64,000 bases of DNA, taken from positions 1-64,000 of the forward strand of contig NZ_JBAXHI010000001.1 of NCBI RefSeq assembly GCF_037138995.1, given 5' to 3'. The stretch comes from Chlorohelix sp037138995 (GTDB lineage: Bacteria > Chloroflexota > Chloroflexia > Chloroheliales > Chloroheliaceae). Numbering within the stretch: position 1 is the stretch's first letter; each line of letters begins with the position of its first letter. Below the pieces are notes generated by a model. The model was not told the origin of the DNA. It saw only the letters and a program-made list of their open reading frames with translations, and did not search any database. Positions 17,598-26,100 of this stretch are shown here, piece by piece. Made by a program: the position numbers and the translations under genes.

Positions 17598-17971
17598 TTC
17601 CGGATCTTTCTATGTAATGGCAAATTATAACTTAGCGACTAGAACGTTAGAAGGGCAGACAAGCAAAGCCTCTACCCTATTAAAGTTTAATCCTTCCTAA
17701 CAGCTTTTAGCAAGTTCCTACGCTATAATCATACGCTACACTGCCCTTGTGTCTTCATAAATGTGCGAAATACGAGCATCGCGCTAGGCACACTCAAACA
17801 AGGATTCCTTTATGTAGCCCAAACCGCTATGAACCGGATATTACCCAACTTGATTAGAATCACAAACAGATGGGCAAATTCAGATGGAATTTAAGTTGTA
17901 AGCTTTGCATTAAGGTAAATAAAAACCCTTATCCGCTATGAATAAGGGTCATACTGTTAATAAGTCAGTTT
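17598..17971. other. intergenic region with terminator and promoter box
   Basis: This 374-base gap holds a minus-strand TATAAT at 17624-17629 facing the glycosyltransferase, and the terminator of the SRPBCC gene at its right end. A second TATAAT on the plus strand near 17723 has no gene ahead of it. No open frame with ribosome site, tRNA or further repeat is seen. Confidence 0.6.
17911..17949 (-). terminator. intrinsic terminator after the SRPBCC gene
   Basis: ACCCTTAT (17925-17932) pairs with ATAAGGGT (17942-17949) across a 9-base loop. On the minus strand it is followed by TTTTATTT. It ends the CruA/CruP-relative and SRPBCC transcript 22 bases after the SRPBCC stop. Confidence 0.78.
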
Positions 17972-18532
17972 TTAGACTGCTTTTTTGCGCTCGCGTTGCC
18001 ACACTGAAAAATGATCGGCAAGACGAGTGACATACTCAAGGCTTAAACGTTCCATATATTCCTGAAGCAAACCGGGACCCTTAGACTGGACAAAGCTTCG
18101 AGAGAACATCGAAATCATATCCACTTGCTTCGAGTCGAAGCCTAGCGTTAACTGACTGGTGATGCGAGAATTGCCATCATCCTTAGGGGCAACACTCATA
18201 TCAGCCACAAAAGTACCAGTTACAAAACCACTGGGGATGGGCGCAAAAGGGGTTTCCGGGTTGGTAAATTGGATATTACGAGTTTCCTGATTGAAAACGG
18301 GGTCAATATCTACCACCGCATCAATTGAAACTGCCAGCACATTAAAATTTAAGTAGAGTCGCGCCCTCCCGCTATTAGGGCGAAGTTGTATCTTGGTAAC
18401 ATTTGGTACATGTTTCAAAAGAATACGGACATCGCTAAGGTATTCGTATATCAAATCAGCGTTGGCATTAATCGAATAATTCTTTTTAACCACGCCCTTT
18501 AAGACTAGTTTTGATAAATCAATTTTCTGCAT
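17972..18532 (-). CDS. SRPBCC/START-like domain protein
   Basis: A 186-residue soluble protein with the strand-helix layout of the SRPBCC (Bet v1-like) fold: an N-terminal strand KKNYSINANADLIYEYLSDV, a central beta-sheet, and a long C-terminal helix from about 145. It resembles DUF1997/polyketide-cyclase-like small proteins that bind hydrophobic ligands. It follows the CruA/CruP relative by 38 bases on the same strand and shares its terminator, so it may bind a carotenoid or other lipid made there; that role is inferred from context only. The ribosome site AGGAG is 12 bases from the ATG, a long spacing. Confidence 0.7.
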   Translation of the reverse strand: MQKIDLSKLVLKGVVKKNYSINANADLIYEYLSDVRILLKHVPNVTKIQLRPNSGRARLYLNFNVLAVSIDAVVDIDPVFNQETRNIQFTNPETPFAPIPSGFVTGTFVADMSVAPKDDGNSRITSQLTLGFDSKQVDMISMFSRSFVQSKGPGLLQEYMERLSLEYVTRLADHFSVWQRERKKAV

Positions 18533-18570
18533 TTAACCAGTTATCTCCTAAATAAAAACTACCAGAACTG

Positions 18571-20376
18571 CTATAACCAGCCACTGGCATGCCATTCTTC
18601 ATATCGCGCCGAAAGCGCCAACGCTAACGACTTATCACGTTTTTCCAACCAGTTGAGCAATTTAGCCTGTCGTTTCTGCCCCATTTTGCGGTAAAGCCCA
18701 CACAAAATGGCTTCTCTGCTCAAGCGTATATAATCCACCACCCAATGCCACACCCCCTTCATCCCGATGTTTTCAAAGGTAAGAGGGTAAACTTTAGGAT
18801 AACGAATCGCAGTGCCAAAAGTAATCCGGTTATAGTCGCTCCAAAGAACTTTATCTTGAAAAAAGCGCCGGGTCAAAGCAGGTCCAAGGCGATTCAAGTT
18901 GTCGCAAAAAACGTTCATAATCCGGTTTACATCTTCAGGACGTTCATCAGCCTTGATAGGCTGCATGAAACGGCTGAACACCCAGAGTTGGCTAATATTA
19001 GTTTGGTGCGCACCGATTCTACGCAAGTCCTTTTCCTCAAGCAATTCCTCCCTGAGCGCGTGGTCAAGCAAGCGAGTCAGGCGCGGTAAATTTCTCACCT
19101 GCGAACCAAACCCACAAAAAGTAAGAGCGGATTGGGGCGAAGTAGCATCACCCACCGAGATTATCCCGCGTTTGCTGGCGCTTACCACCTCATTTTGAAA
19201 GTGTCGCGCCGGAATATAACCATACACCGGCTTGATATGCGCGAATCCTTCACCCGGTTCTTTGTACGAGCTTAAAAGCTCGAAATAACGCTCAAAAAGG
19301 TCGAGTAGGCTTTGTTTGGCAGCTTTATCAGGAGAAACGGTATCATAGTAAAATACATACACCGTCATTTCACCATGTCTGCCGGGGAATCCTTCCCAAA
19401 TCAATTGCCGCCCAGATTGGGCATGTGCAACCGTCAGAAGCACATCACCAATTTCAGAGTCAACTTCTTTTTCGCCCTTGCCCGTTTTAAAGTTAATAGC
19501 GGTTGAACCAACTGTAGGGCAAACTCCATGAAAAGGTTTGCCGTTTTGAAGTACAAGCGAAAGGGGTGAAATCGAACCGAGCGCATTAACCGTCAGGCGT
19601 GCTTTATAGTATTCAAGCTCACCCGCTTGGTTTTGCACCTCCACCACCGAACGCACTTTACCCCGCTCAGTGACATAGACCTTTTTAAAGGAACGAAAAT
19701 CACGAATGACTCCGCCCGCCTCTTCAAATTTGTGCCTTGCCATTTCCAACAAAGTGCCGAGGTCAATTGCGACATCCAGAACGCGGTCAAGCCATAATTC
19801 TGACGGTTTTACCCCTATATTCTTGTTATAAAAGCGTATTACCCCGCGTTTATAGCGAGAAGATACCGCTTGTTCAAGTTCTTCGCGGGTAAACAGACCG
19901 ACTTCAACGAATTTTTCCAGTTCTTCATCGCTGATGTTCCACTCGCGATGGCTAGTACCTACCCGCCGTTGGTCGAAAACCAACACGCGGTAGCCCTTGC
20001 GTGCCATTACCGCCGCGCTAAACAAACCCAGCACGCCCCCGCAATATACCAAATCATATTCTTCAGTTGAAGGCGGCAAGTTGGCTTCAAAAGGAACGTA
20101 TTGCAGGGTTTCACCCTCTTGCGGCATTTCACCTCTGGCTATTTTTTTCCAGCGTTCTTCAATAGCAGTGATATATGTAAGGTGCTGAAGACCGCCCTCA
20201 ATTTGACGAAGGGCGGCAACAGTTTGAGGGTACTTTTGAGAAAGACTCTCCGCGAGAGTTGCAGCTTCGGATGAGCTTACTTCAGGTAAAACTGCTTCTG
20301 CTACGCAAGGTACACAAGCAGCATCTACCCTATCATCATGGTTATCTAGATATGAAGTTTTAGAGGTTAGCATCAT
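18571..20376 (-). CDS. CruA/CruP-family FAD-dependent lycopene cyclase relative
   Basis: A 601-residue flavoprotein. The dinucleotide site YDLVYCGGVLGLFSAAVMA (107-125) and, 20 residues on, the REWNIS hexapeptide (144-149) are the pattern of CruA/CruP proteins, the lycopene cyclases and paralogues of green sulfur bacteria and cyanobacteria. The second FAD stretch GDATSPQSALTFCGFGS also matches that family, except that CGFGS replaces the more usual GGFGS/GGFGA. The N-terminal 100 residues are a longer extension with a CVPC motif at 21-24. CruA makes beta-type rings on lycopene; CruP is thought to limit damage by reactive oxygen. Which of the two applies is undecided. No other carotenoid gene is seen in the window. 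Confidence 0.75.
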   Translation of the reverse strand: MMLTSKTSYLDNHDDRVDAACVPCVAEAVLPEVSSSEAATLAESLSQKYPQTVAALRQIEGGLQHLTYITAIEERWKKIARGEMPQEGETLQYVPFEANLPPSTEEYDLVYCGGVLGLFSAAVMARKGYRVLVFDQRRVGTSHREWNISDEELEKFVEVGLFTREELEQAVSSRYKRGVIRFYNKNIGVKPSELWLDRVLDVAIDLGTLLEMARHKFEEAGGVIRDFRSFKKVYVTERGKVRSVVEVQNQAGELEYYKARLTVNALGSISPLSLVLQNGKPFHGVCPTVGSTAINFKTGKGEKEVDSEIGDVLLTVAHAQSGRQLIWEGFPGRHGEMTVYVFYYDTVSPDKAAKQSLLDLFERYFELLSSYKEPGEGFAHIKPVYGYIPARHFQNEVVSASKRGIISVGDATSPQSALTFCGFGSQVRNLPRLTRLLDHALREELLEEKDLRRIGAHQTNISQLWVFSRFMQPIKADERPEDVNRIMNVFCDNLNRLGPALTRRFFQDKVLWSDYNRITFGTAIRYPKVYPLTFENIGMKGVWHWVVDYIRLSREAILCGLYRKMGQKRQAKLLNWLEKRDKSLALALSARYEEWHASGWL

Positions 20377-20409
20377 TTTTGCCTATCAAGAGTATTAATT
20401 AGAAATATA

Positions 20410-20439
20410 ATTATACCCTTGATAGCATCAAAGATGCTA
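20410..20439 (-). promoter_or_regulatory. promoter with palindrome before the CruA/CruP relative
   Basis: On the minus strand a TATAAT box (20410-20415) lies 34 bases before the ATG. Just upstream is a perfect inverted repeat, TAGCATC-AAA-GATGCTA (20423-20439), which covers the spacer and the place of the -35 box. The -35 hexamer there is poor (AGCATC), which suggests that a bound regulator controls the promoter. No regulator gene for it is identified. Confidence 0.5.
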
Positions 20440-20481
20440 ACCCAACAGGTGAAATGTTAGAGCGGATTCTGTTAAATTTTA

Positions 20482-20877
20482 CTAATTCCAAGGATTCTTA
20501 CCATTCCGCTCATGCGGTTCTTCATCATCATCTTCTTCGTCCTCATCCCATTCATCCTCATCTTCAAGGCTAGTCTGGAATTTGTAATCTTTGAGGCTAG
20601 GAGTGAAAAAGTCAAGGCTGAAATCGCCTGCCGCACCCACCGGTTCGGTAATTTCATCCATAATCTCATCAATAACCTGCTGCACGGTAGTTTCATCCAG
20701 CGTTTCGGTAAACTCCGACCAAAGCAGCATGGTTACGAATACCATTTCCGGGTCGTAGTGAACATCCGCCTTACCGATATTAGTGGGCTGTTCATTCTCA
20801 TCCATCACATCGGCATCAAATAGCGCCCATTGTTCTGAGCTACTGGTACGTACGCGCCTTTTAATTTTAATTCTCAC
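20482..20877 (-). CDS. hypothetical protein with acidic tail
   Basis: A 131-residue soluble protein that starts at a GTG with AAGGAG seven bases before it. The first 90 residues are mixed alpha/beta with no recognised family. The last 30 are strongly acidic (DEDEWDEDEEDDDEE then a short neutral end). It follows the half-length membrane paralogue by 63 bases on the same strand and may share its transcript. The acidic tail could mimic nucleic acid or bind cations, but nothing in the sequence decides this. Confidence 0.62.
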   Translation of the reverse strand: MRIKIKRRVRTSSSEQWALFDADVMDENEQPTNIGKADVHYDPEMVFVTMLLWSEFTETLDETTVQQVIDEIMDEITEPVGAAGDFSLDFFTPSLKDYKFQTSLEDEDEWDEDEEDDDEEPHERNGKNPWN

Positions 20878-20940
20878 AAATTTTCTCCTTATTGAGATAA
20901 TGTCCAGTTTATTTTGCCGCTAACGCATTCAAATAATGCT

Positions 20941-21594
20941 TTACTTACAGTTTTTTTGCGCTAAATACAACCCCACCAACGAGAACGCCAGTAAGGCAAA
21001 AGCGAAAATATAAATGGTAAAGCGTGTACCGATAGAGGGAATAAGTAGTAGCACCGGAATAAAGGTGCCGATAATACTCCCCAGCGTGTTTAATGAAGAA
21101 ATTCCTCCGGCGGTTTTACCGGCAGAGCCGATTTGCGCTACCCGTAGCCTTACCGCAAAGGGGGATACACAGCCTAACAGCGCCAAAGGTACTGCAAACA
21201 ATAGCAATATGCTGAAAAGCGACCCGAAGAATATCCCACCATTGGCGCTTTTAAATGCGCTACCCACCAAATCCATTAGCGGTGAAGAAAGCGCAGGTAT
21301 TAAGGCGGTAAAGATGGCTGCTATGGCAATAAGCCGATACAATACCGCAGGTTGAGGATACTTATCAGCAATACGACCACCCAGATAATAACCAGTTGCC
21401 AGAAATATCATGGTAAAACCGATTAGATTTGCCCAAATAATCAAGGAAGTGCCAAAAAAAGGGGCAATTAAGCGACTGGCGCACATCTGTATCGCCATTA
21501 CCGACATGCCACATACAAACACAATTGTCAGCAGCAATGGGACGCGCATTACCGGGACTTTAGCGGGTTCTCTTTCAATGCTAATTGCGCTCAT
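20941..21594 (-). CDS. half-length paralogue of the spermidine-synthase-like membrane protein
   Basis: A 217-residue membrane protein with about six spans. It matches the N-terminal membrane half of the next upstream gene over nearly its whole length (GMSVMA, CASRL-APFFGTSL-IWAN-IGF, GYYLGGR-AD, LLGCV-PFAV, TAGGISSL-T-GSI-GTFIP). It ends where the methyltransferase-like half of the larger protein would begin, at a stop after LYLAQKNCK. The two genes are 5 bases apart, so this is a tandem partial duplication kept as a separate protein. It may form a heteromer with the full-length paralogue. Conservation of the frame and ribosome spacing suggests it is not a pseudogene. Confidence 0.78.
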   Translation of the reverse strand: MSAISIEREPAKVPVMRVPLLLTIVFVCGMSVMAIQMCASRLIAPFFGTSLIIWANLIGFTMIFLATGYYLGGRIADKYPQPAVLYRLIAIAAIFTALIPALSSPLMDLVGSAFKSANGGIFFGSLFSILLLFAVPLALLGCVSPFAVRLRVAQIGSAGKTAGGISSLNTLGSIIGTFIPVLLLIPSIGTRFTIYIFAFALLAFSLVGLYLAQKNCK

Positions 21595-21599
21595 ACTGC

Positions 21600-23297
21600 T
21601 TACTTACCTCCACCTAGCGCATAATCTAGGATAATTGTATCAATCACGCGCTCAACCGGCGCAAGGTCATCGGTGAAGAAGGCATCTGCTTTAGTCCACT
21701 CGCGGATGTCACCCTTTTCCAACGCAGTAGCGCCTACCGTTTTAATAAGGTCGTTAGAAACATATTTGGTAATATTTTCTCTGAAGTTCTCGATAGAAGT
21801 GGGTTGGTTAGTGCCGATTACCATAGTATTAAAATAACCGTCCACATTCACCAGATATACATTCGGATAGACCGTTTTCATGGTGCTTGCCAACGCCTCA
21901 ACCAAACGGTAATCGCGTTTGCCGCCTGCATATTCGGGCGCACCTGCATTTACCACCGCTACACCGGTAGGAGTAAGATGGTCTCGCACTTGCTTGAAAA
22001 ATTCCTGAGTAGTCAAATGGAAAGGGATGTAAGGTTGTTTGTAGGCATCCATTCCAATGATGTCATATTTTTCTTTGCTGGTAATGAGGTAATAGCGCCC
22101 ATCATCGGCAATAGCTTTAAGATTAGGCTCATTCATATCAAAATACTTGCGCCCTACCTCAATAATCTCAGGGTCAACCTCAATTCCCTCAATCTGGATA
22201 TTTGCGCCATAGGCACGAGTTAACTGTTTTGAAACGGTACCCGCTCCAAGACCAATCAGCATAGACCTTTTGATAGTCGTCTCTTTAATATCCTTATTAA
22301 AAAAAGGTGAAATCATGTAGTAGTCCCAAGGACCGCCCGTAAGAATACGGTTAGGGTCTTGATAGTAAATGCTGTGAACCGCCCTACCCTCGTTCAGAAC
22401 CAAATCAAAGCGGAAAGTACCATCTCCAACAGGGCGTTTTACCACCTGAATATAGTTATCGGCAGACTCTTTCTCAAATACTAGCTCACCGTTTACCGCC
22501 GGACGAGTAACACCCTGTATGGTCAGAACTGCCAACGCTAGTATTATTGCCATGAACCCGGCATAAACAGGCACTCGGCGCGAGCGCAGCAAAAACAAGC
22601 CAACAGTTGAAAAAGCCAGCAATACCAGCGAAAAAGCGTACATAGTGGTGCGAGTTCCCACCAACGGAATCAGTATCAGCGCAGGTATGAAAGTACCAAG
22701 AATACTTCCAATTGTACTCAACGAGGAGATTCCGCCGGCAGCCTTACCGGTATTCGTCACATTTCGGGCGCGTAGATGAACTGCAAAGGGAGTAACGCAG
22801 CCCAACAGTATCACCGGAGCAGAAAACAGCAACAGGATACCAACAAGCGAACCGTAAAAAATCCCGCCGTTTACATTTCGGAAAGCATCATAAGCAATAT
22901 CCAGAATGGGGCGCGTCAGGAAAGGAATCAAACCCATTGCTAAGCCCGCAAAAGCGGTTAATTGGTAAAGCACTTCTGGGCGCGGGAAGCGGTCTGCTAA
23001 ACGCCCACCCAAATAATAACCAATCGCGAGATAAACAATTACAAAGCCAATGATATTTGCCCAGATGAGAAGCGAAGTGCCAAAATAAGGAGCAAGCAAA
23101 CGGCTGGCGCACAGTTCGGTTGCCATTACCGACATACCACCCACAAATACTATTGTGAGCAAAAAAGGAGGTTTTGCCAATGCGGGGGCAGATGATCCTT
23201 CAACTAAAGCTTGCACAGCCCCGTTCCGCCCCAACGTATCCCCAAAACCGCTGGATTTGGAAGACTCGGTTCCGGCATTCTTTGGTTCTATTGCCAT
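21600..23297 (-). CDS. membrane-fused spermidine synthase-like protein
   Basis: A 565-residue fusion. Residues about 40-260 are a six- to eight-span membrane domain; residues 280-560 are a Rossmann methyltransferase-like domain of the spermidine synthase group, with LIGLGAGTVSKQL as the nucleotide loop, IEGIEVDPEI as the acidic strand end and DDGRYYL, GMDAYKQPYIPFHLTTQEF as the active-site region. Such fusions are common in Chloroflexota and Acidobacteriota, with unknown substrate; a role in polyamine synthesis is not proven for them. It has its own promoter and is followed by the half-length paralogue and the acidic-tail protein. Confidence 0.83.
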   Translation of the reverse strand: MAIEPKNAGTESSKSSGFGDTLGRNGAVQALVEGSSAPALAKPPFLLTIVFVGGMSVMATELCASRLLAPYFGTSLLIWANIIGFVIVYLAIGYYLGGRLADRFPRPEVLYQLTAFAGLAMGLIPFLTRPILDIAYDAFRNVNGGIFYGSLVGILLLFSAPVILLGCVTPFAVHLRARNVTNTGKAAGGISSLSTIGSILGTFIPALILIPLVGTRTTMYAFSLVLLAFSTVGLFLLRSRRVPVYAGFMAIILALAVLTIQGVTRPAVNGELVFEKESADNYIQVVKRPVGDGTFRFDLVLNEGRAVHSIYYQDPNRILTGGPWDYYMISPFFNKDIKETTIKRSMLIGLGAGTVSKQLTRAYGANIQIEGIEVDPEIIEVGRKYFDMNEPNLKAIADDGRYYLITSKEKYDIIGMDAYKQPYIPFHLTTQEFFKQVRDHLTPTGVAVVNAGAPEYAGGKRDYRLVEALASTMKTVYPNVYLVNVDGYFNTMVIGTNQPTSIENFRENITKYVSNDLIKTVGATALEKGDIREWTKADAFFTDDLAPVERVIDTIILDYALGGGK

Positions 23298-23342
23298 TTT
23301 TTTAAAATCTCCAAGAGTAAAAAATCGACACTACTTCAGGTC

Positions 23343-23371
23343 ATTATAACCGTTAGGTATGATGCGGGCAA
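23343..23371 (-). promoter_or_regulatory. sigma-70-type promoter for the spermidine-synthase-like pair
   Basis: Minus strand: TTGCCC (23366-23371), 17-base spacer, TATAAT (23343-23348). It lies about 46 bases before the ATG of the fusion gene. Confidence 0.65.
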
Positions 23372-23391
23372 GCCAACCAAAGCGAAAACAT

Positions 23392-23420
23392 TTGCTGAGC
23401 TTTTGTAGTACAATTATACA
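23392..23420 (+). promoter_or_regulatory. sigma-70-type promoter facing the MBL-fold gene
   Basis: Plus strand: TTGCTG (23392-23397), 17-base spacer, TATACA (23415-23420). It is back to back with the minus-strand promoter and about 165 bases before the MBL-fold start. A small GCTCG/CGAGC hairpin in the leader (near 23534-23552) is followed by A, not T, so it is not a terminator. Confidence 0.5.
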
Positions 23421-23587
23421 TTGTGAAAAGTTCAAACAGGTTACACGATTCATAGAAAAAGAACCTTGTAACTTTAATGGAATAGAAAAATGTGGTATTA
23501 TTTAGGCTATAAATTCTAATGTTTGGCTAAGCTCGTATTTGTGCGAGCAAAAAAAATCTAGAAAAAGGCGCAGTGGCATAATCTAAA

Positions 23588-24238
23588 ATGGCAGAAATAA
23601 CCTGGCTCGGTCACAATTGTTTTCGTCTTCGCAGCCGTGAAGCTACAATTGTTGCAGACCCCTATAGTAAGCGGCTTGGATATGATTTTGGAAGACCACG
23701 TGCAGATATTGTTACTATAAGCCGTCACGGGGATTCCTATGGTTTTGTTGAAGCGGTTAAGGGCGAACCTAAAGTCATTTTGGGTCCCGGTGAATATGAA
23801 ATAAACGAAGTATTCATCACTGGAATTGGCTCTTATGCCGATATGGAAAAAGGCAAGTTGCGCGGCAAAAATACTATATATGTCTTTGAACTGGAAGGCA
23901 TGTCAATTTGCCACCTAGGTACTCTTGGGCATCCGTTAACAGCCGAACACCTTGAGTTAATGAGCCGAATTGACATCTTGATGGTGCCGATTGGCAATCA
24001 AGGAACCATCACTGTAAATCAAGCTTCTGAAATAATCAGTGAAATTGAGCCACACATCGTAATCCCAATGCACTACCGGGTGGAAGGGTTAGATGCAGAA
24101 CTGGACGATATTAGTAGGTTCAGTAAAGAAATGGGGATACAAGATATATCACCACAAGAAAAGCTAACTGTAAAGCCCTCGGATTTGCCGGAAGGCACGA
24201 AGGTCATAGTTCTAGACCATCGAAACAGTTACAAATGA
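23588..24238 (+). CDS. MBL-fold protein with degenerate metal motif
   Basis: A 216-residue metallo-beta-lactamase-fold protein of the UPF0173-like group: it opens with ITWLGHNCFRLR, has GPGEYE-N-VFITGI and RGKNTIYVFE, then HLGTLGH (109-115) and IPMHY near residue 170. The first metal cluster, which in relatives reads SHDHPGHN or similar, is here SRHGDSYG (45-52). All but one of the usual histidines in that cluster are gone. The fold seems intact, so the protein may bind fewer metals, a different metal, or no longer be a hydrolase. It is followed by a strong terminator and pyrG, and has its own promoter. Confidence 0.8.
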   Translation: MAEITWLGHNCFRLRSREATIVADPYSKRLGYDFGRPRADIVTISRHGDSYGFVEAVKGEPKVILGPGEYEINEVFITGIGSYADMEKGKLRGKNTIYVFELEGMSICHLGTLGHPLTAEHLELMSRIDILMVPIGNQGTITVNQASEIISEIEPHIVIPMHYRVEGLDAELDDISRFSKEMGIQDISPQEKLTVKPSDLPEGTKVIVLDHRNSYK

Positions 24239-24245
24239 GCGGCGA

Positions 24246-24276
24246 GAGGCGGGCTAAGTCCCGCCTCCCCCTTTTT
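24246..24276 (+). terminator. intrinsic terminator after the MBL-fold gene
   Basis: GAGGCGGG (24246-24253) pairs perfectly with CCCGCCTC (24260-24267) over a 6-base loop, followed by CCCCTTTTT. It separates this gene from pyrG. Confidence 0.85.
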
Positions 24277-24351
24277 ATAAGCAGTTTAATAAGGGGGTAA
24301 TGGTACGGGCGCAGCCTATGCAAAGCCTTATGGGGAAAGGAATTTGAAATA

Positions 24352-26055
24352 ATGCCGAAATATATATTTGTTACGGGCGGAGTGGTCTCTTCGGTCGGAA
24401 AAGGCATTGCCGTAGCCAGTATTGGACGCTTGCTTAAAAGCAGGGGATTCTCGGTTAAAATCCAGAAATTGGATCCGTATCTAAATGTTGACCCCGGTAC
24501 AATGTCGCCCTACCAGCATGGCGAGGTTTTTGTAACCGATGATGGAGCAGAAACCGATCTCGATTTGGGTCATTACGAGCGGTTTACCGACGAAAACCTC
24601 AGCCGCGCTTCTAATGTTACTACCGGACAGGTATATAGCAGCGTAATTGCCAAAGAAAGACGCGGGGACTTTCTAGGCGGCACTATCCAAGTAATTCCGC
24701 ATATCACCAATGAAATCAAGTCGCGTATAGGGGCAGTAGCCCGCAATGGCAACCCAGACGTTGTAATCGTAGAGGTAGGCGGCACGGTTGGAGATATTGA
24801 GGGGCAACCCTTTCTGGAAGCGATTCGCCAGATGCGTAAAGATGCCGGACGTAACAACGTTTTATACATCCATCTGACTTTGCTTCCTATGATTTTGCCT
24901 ACCAACGAGTTAAAAACCAAACCTACCCAGCACAGCGTCAAAGAATTGCGTAGCATCGGAATCAGCCCCGATGTTATAATCTTGCGTAGCGACCACCCAA
25001 TACCGGATGAAGTGCGTTCCAAAATTGCCCTGTTCTGTGATGTGGAAATGGAAGGGTGTGTAGCTCTCCAAACCGCCAGTTCAATTTACGAAGTACCGTT
25101 GGTGTTGGAAGAACATGGGCTTGGCAATTACATCGTAGAAAGGCTAGGTTTACCAGCCCGTATCCCCGAACTGGAAGAATGGAAAAAATTGGTGGAGCGA
25201 ATCCGCACCCCAAAGCGCACCGTTCGAATCGGGCTAGTCGGAAAATATGTGGCATTACACGATGCCTATCTAAGCGTAGCGGAATCGCTTCAGCACGCTG
25301 GATTGTATAACAATGTTTCGGTTGAAATATACTGGATAAACAGCGAATCTTTTGAAGGGGAACAAGGCTACAAGCGAGCGGTTGAGTTGCTCAAAAAGGT
25401 TGACGGCATTGTAGTTCCGGGAGGGTTTGGCGATCGTGGCATCGAAGGGAAAATCGTTGCATCCCGATTTGCTCGTGAAAACAAAGTCCCATATCTTGGG
25501 CTATGCTACGGAATGCAAATGGCAGTAATTGATTTTGCCCGGCACGTTGTCGGCTTAAAAACTGCAAATACCACTGAGGTGGATTCTCGCTCGATTGACC
25601 CGGTTATAGACGTGATGGCTGACCAACGCGATATTGCCGACCTTGGCGGAACTATGCGATTAGGCTTGTACCCTTGTCGTCTCACACCCGGCACTAAAAC
25701 CGCTGCCGCTTACGGCAATGTAGAAGAAGTGCAAGAACGCCATCGCCACCGTTTTGAGTTCAATAACGCCTATCGTGAGCGTCTCACCAAAGCCGGACTT
25801 ATTCTCAGCGGGCTTTCGCCGGATGGCAGGTTGGTAGAAGTTATCGAATTAAGAGAGCATCCTTGGTTTGTAGGCACGCAGTTCCATCCCGAATTTAAGT
25901 CAAGACCAAATCGTCCACATCCCCTGTTCCGTGACTTCATCGCAGCAACTATGAAGGTAATTCACGAAGGTGAACAGCATACGCTACCGCTTGATGAGAC
26001 GCTACAGGTAACTGAAAAAGCGACTGGTTACCAACTATCTTCAATTAACTCTTAG
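24352..26055 (+). CDS. pyrG: CTP synthase
   Basis: A full-length 567-residue CTP synthase: UTP, ATP and glutamine give CTP. The synthase domain opens with GGVVSSVGKGI, and the glutaminase domain has PYLGLCYGMQMAVIDFARH with the nucleophile Cys385 and the end motif QFHPEFKSRP. The ATG at 24352 has GGGGAAAGGA about eight bases before it. It is flanked by the MBL-fold terminator upstream and its own terminator downstream, so it stands alone. A C-initial pyrG attenuation leader is not evident in the 100 bases before it. Confidence 0.97.
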   Translation: MPKYIFVTGGVVSSVGKGIAVASIGRLLKSRGFSVKIQKLDPYLNVDPGTMSPYQHGEVFVTDDGAETDLDLGHYERFTDENLSRASNVTTGQVYSSVIAKERRGDFLGGTIQVIPHITNEIKSRIGAVARNGNPDVVIVEVGGTVGDIEGQPFLEAIRQMRKDAGRNNVLYIHLTLLPMILPTNELKTKPTQHSVKELRSIGISPDVIILRSDHPIPDEVRSKIALFCDVEMEGCVALQTASSIYEVPLVLEEHGLGNYIVERLGLPARIPELEEWKKLVERIRTPKRTVRIGLVGKYVALHDAYLSVAESLQHAGLYNNVSVEIYWINSESFEGEQGYKRAVELLKKVDGIVVPGGFGDRGIEGKIVASRFARENKVPYLGLCYGMQMAVIDFARHVVGLKTANTTEVDSRSIDPVIDVMADQRDIADLGGTMRLGLYPCRLTPGTKTAAAYGNVEEVQERHRHRFEFNNAYRERLTKAGLILSGLSPDGRLVEVIELREHPWFVGTQFHPEFKSRPNRPHPLFRDFIAATMKVIHEGEQHTLPLDETLQVTEKATGYQLSSINS

Positions 26056-26063
26056 AATCCGCT

Positions 26064-26100
26064 ACGCTCAGCCACTAATTATGGTTGGGCGTATTTTAAA
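26064..26100 (+). terminator. probable terminator after pyrG
   Basis: ACGCTCAGCC (26064-26073) pairs with GGTTGGGCGT (26083-26092), including two G-T wobbles, over a 9-base loop and ends in an ATTTTAAAATTT run. It begins 9 bases after the pyrG stop. Confidence 0.7.

Noticed and set aside
17700..17760. A plus-strand TATAAT suggesting a small RNA gene
   Set aside because: No fitting -35, no terminator on the plus strand and no downstream gene in that direction.
20941..21594. Pseudogene interpretation of the half-length membrane paralogue
   Set aside because: The frame is intact, spacing to the upstream gene is 5 bases and substitutions are mostly conservative, so a functional short protein is more likely.
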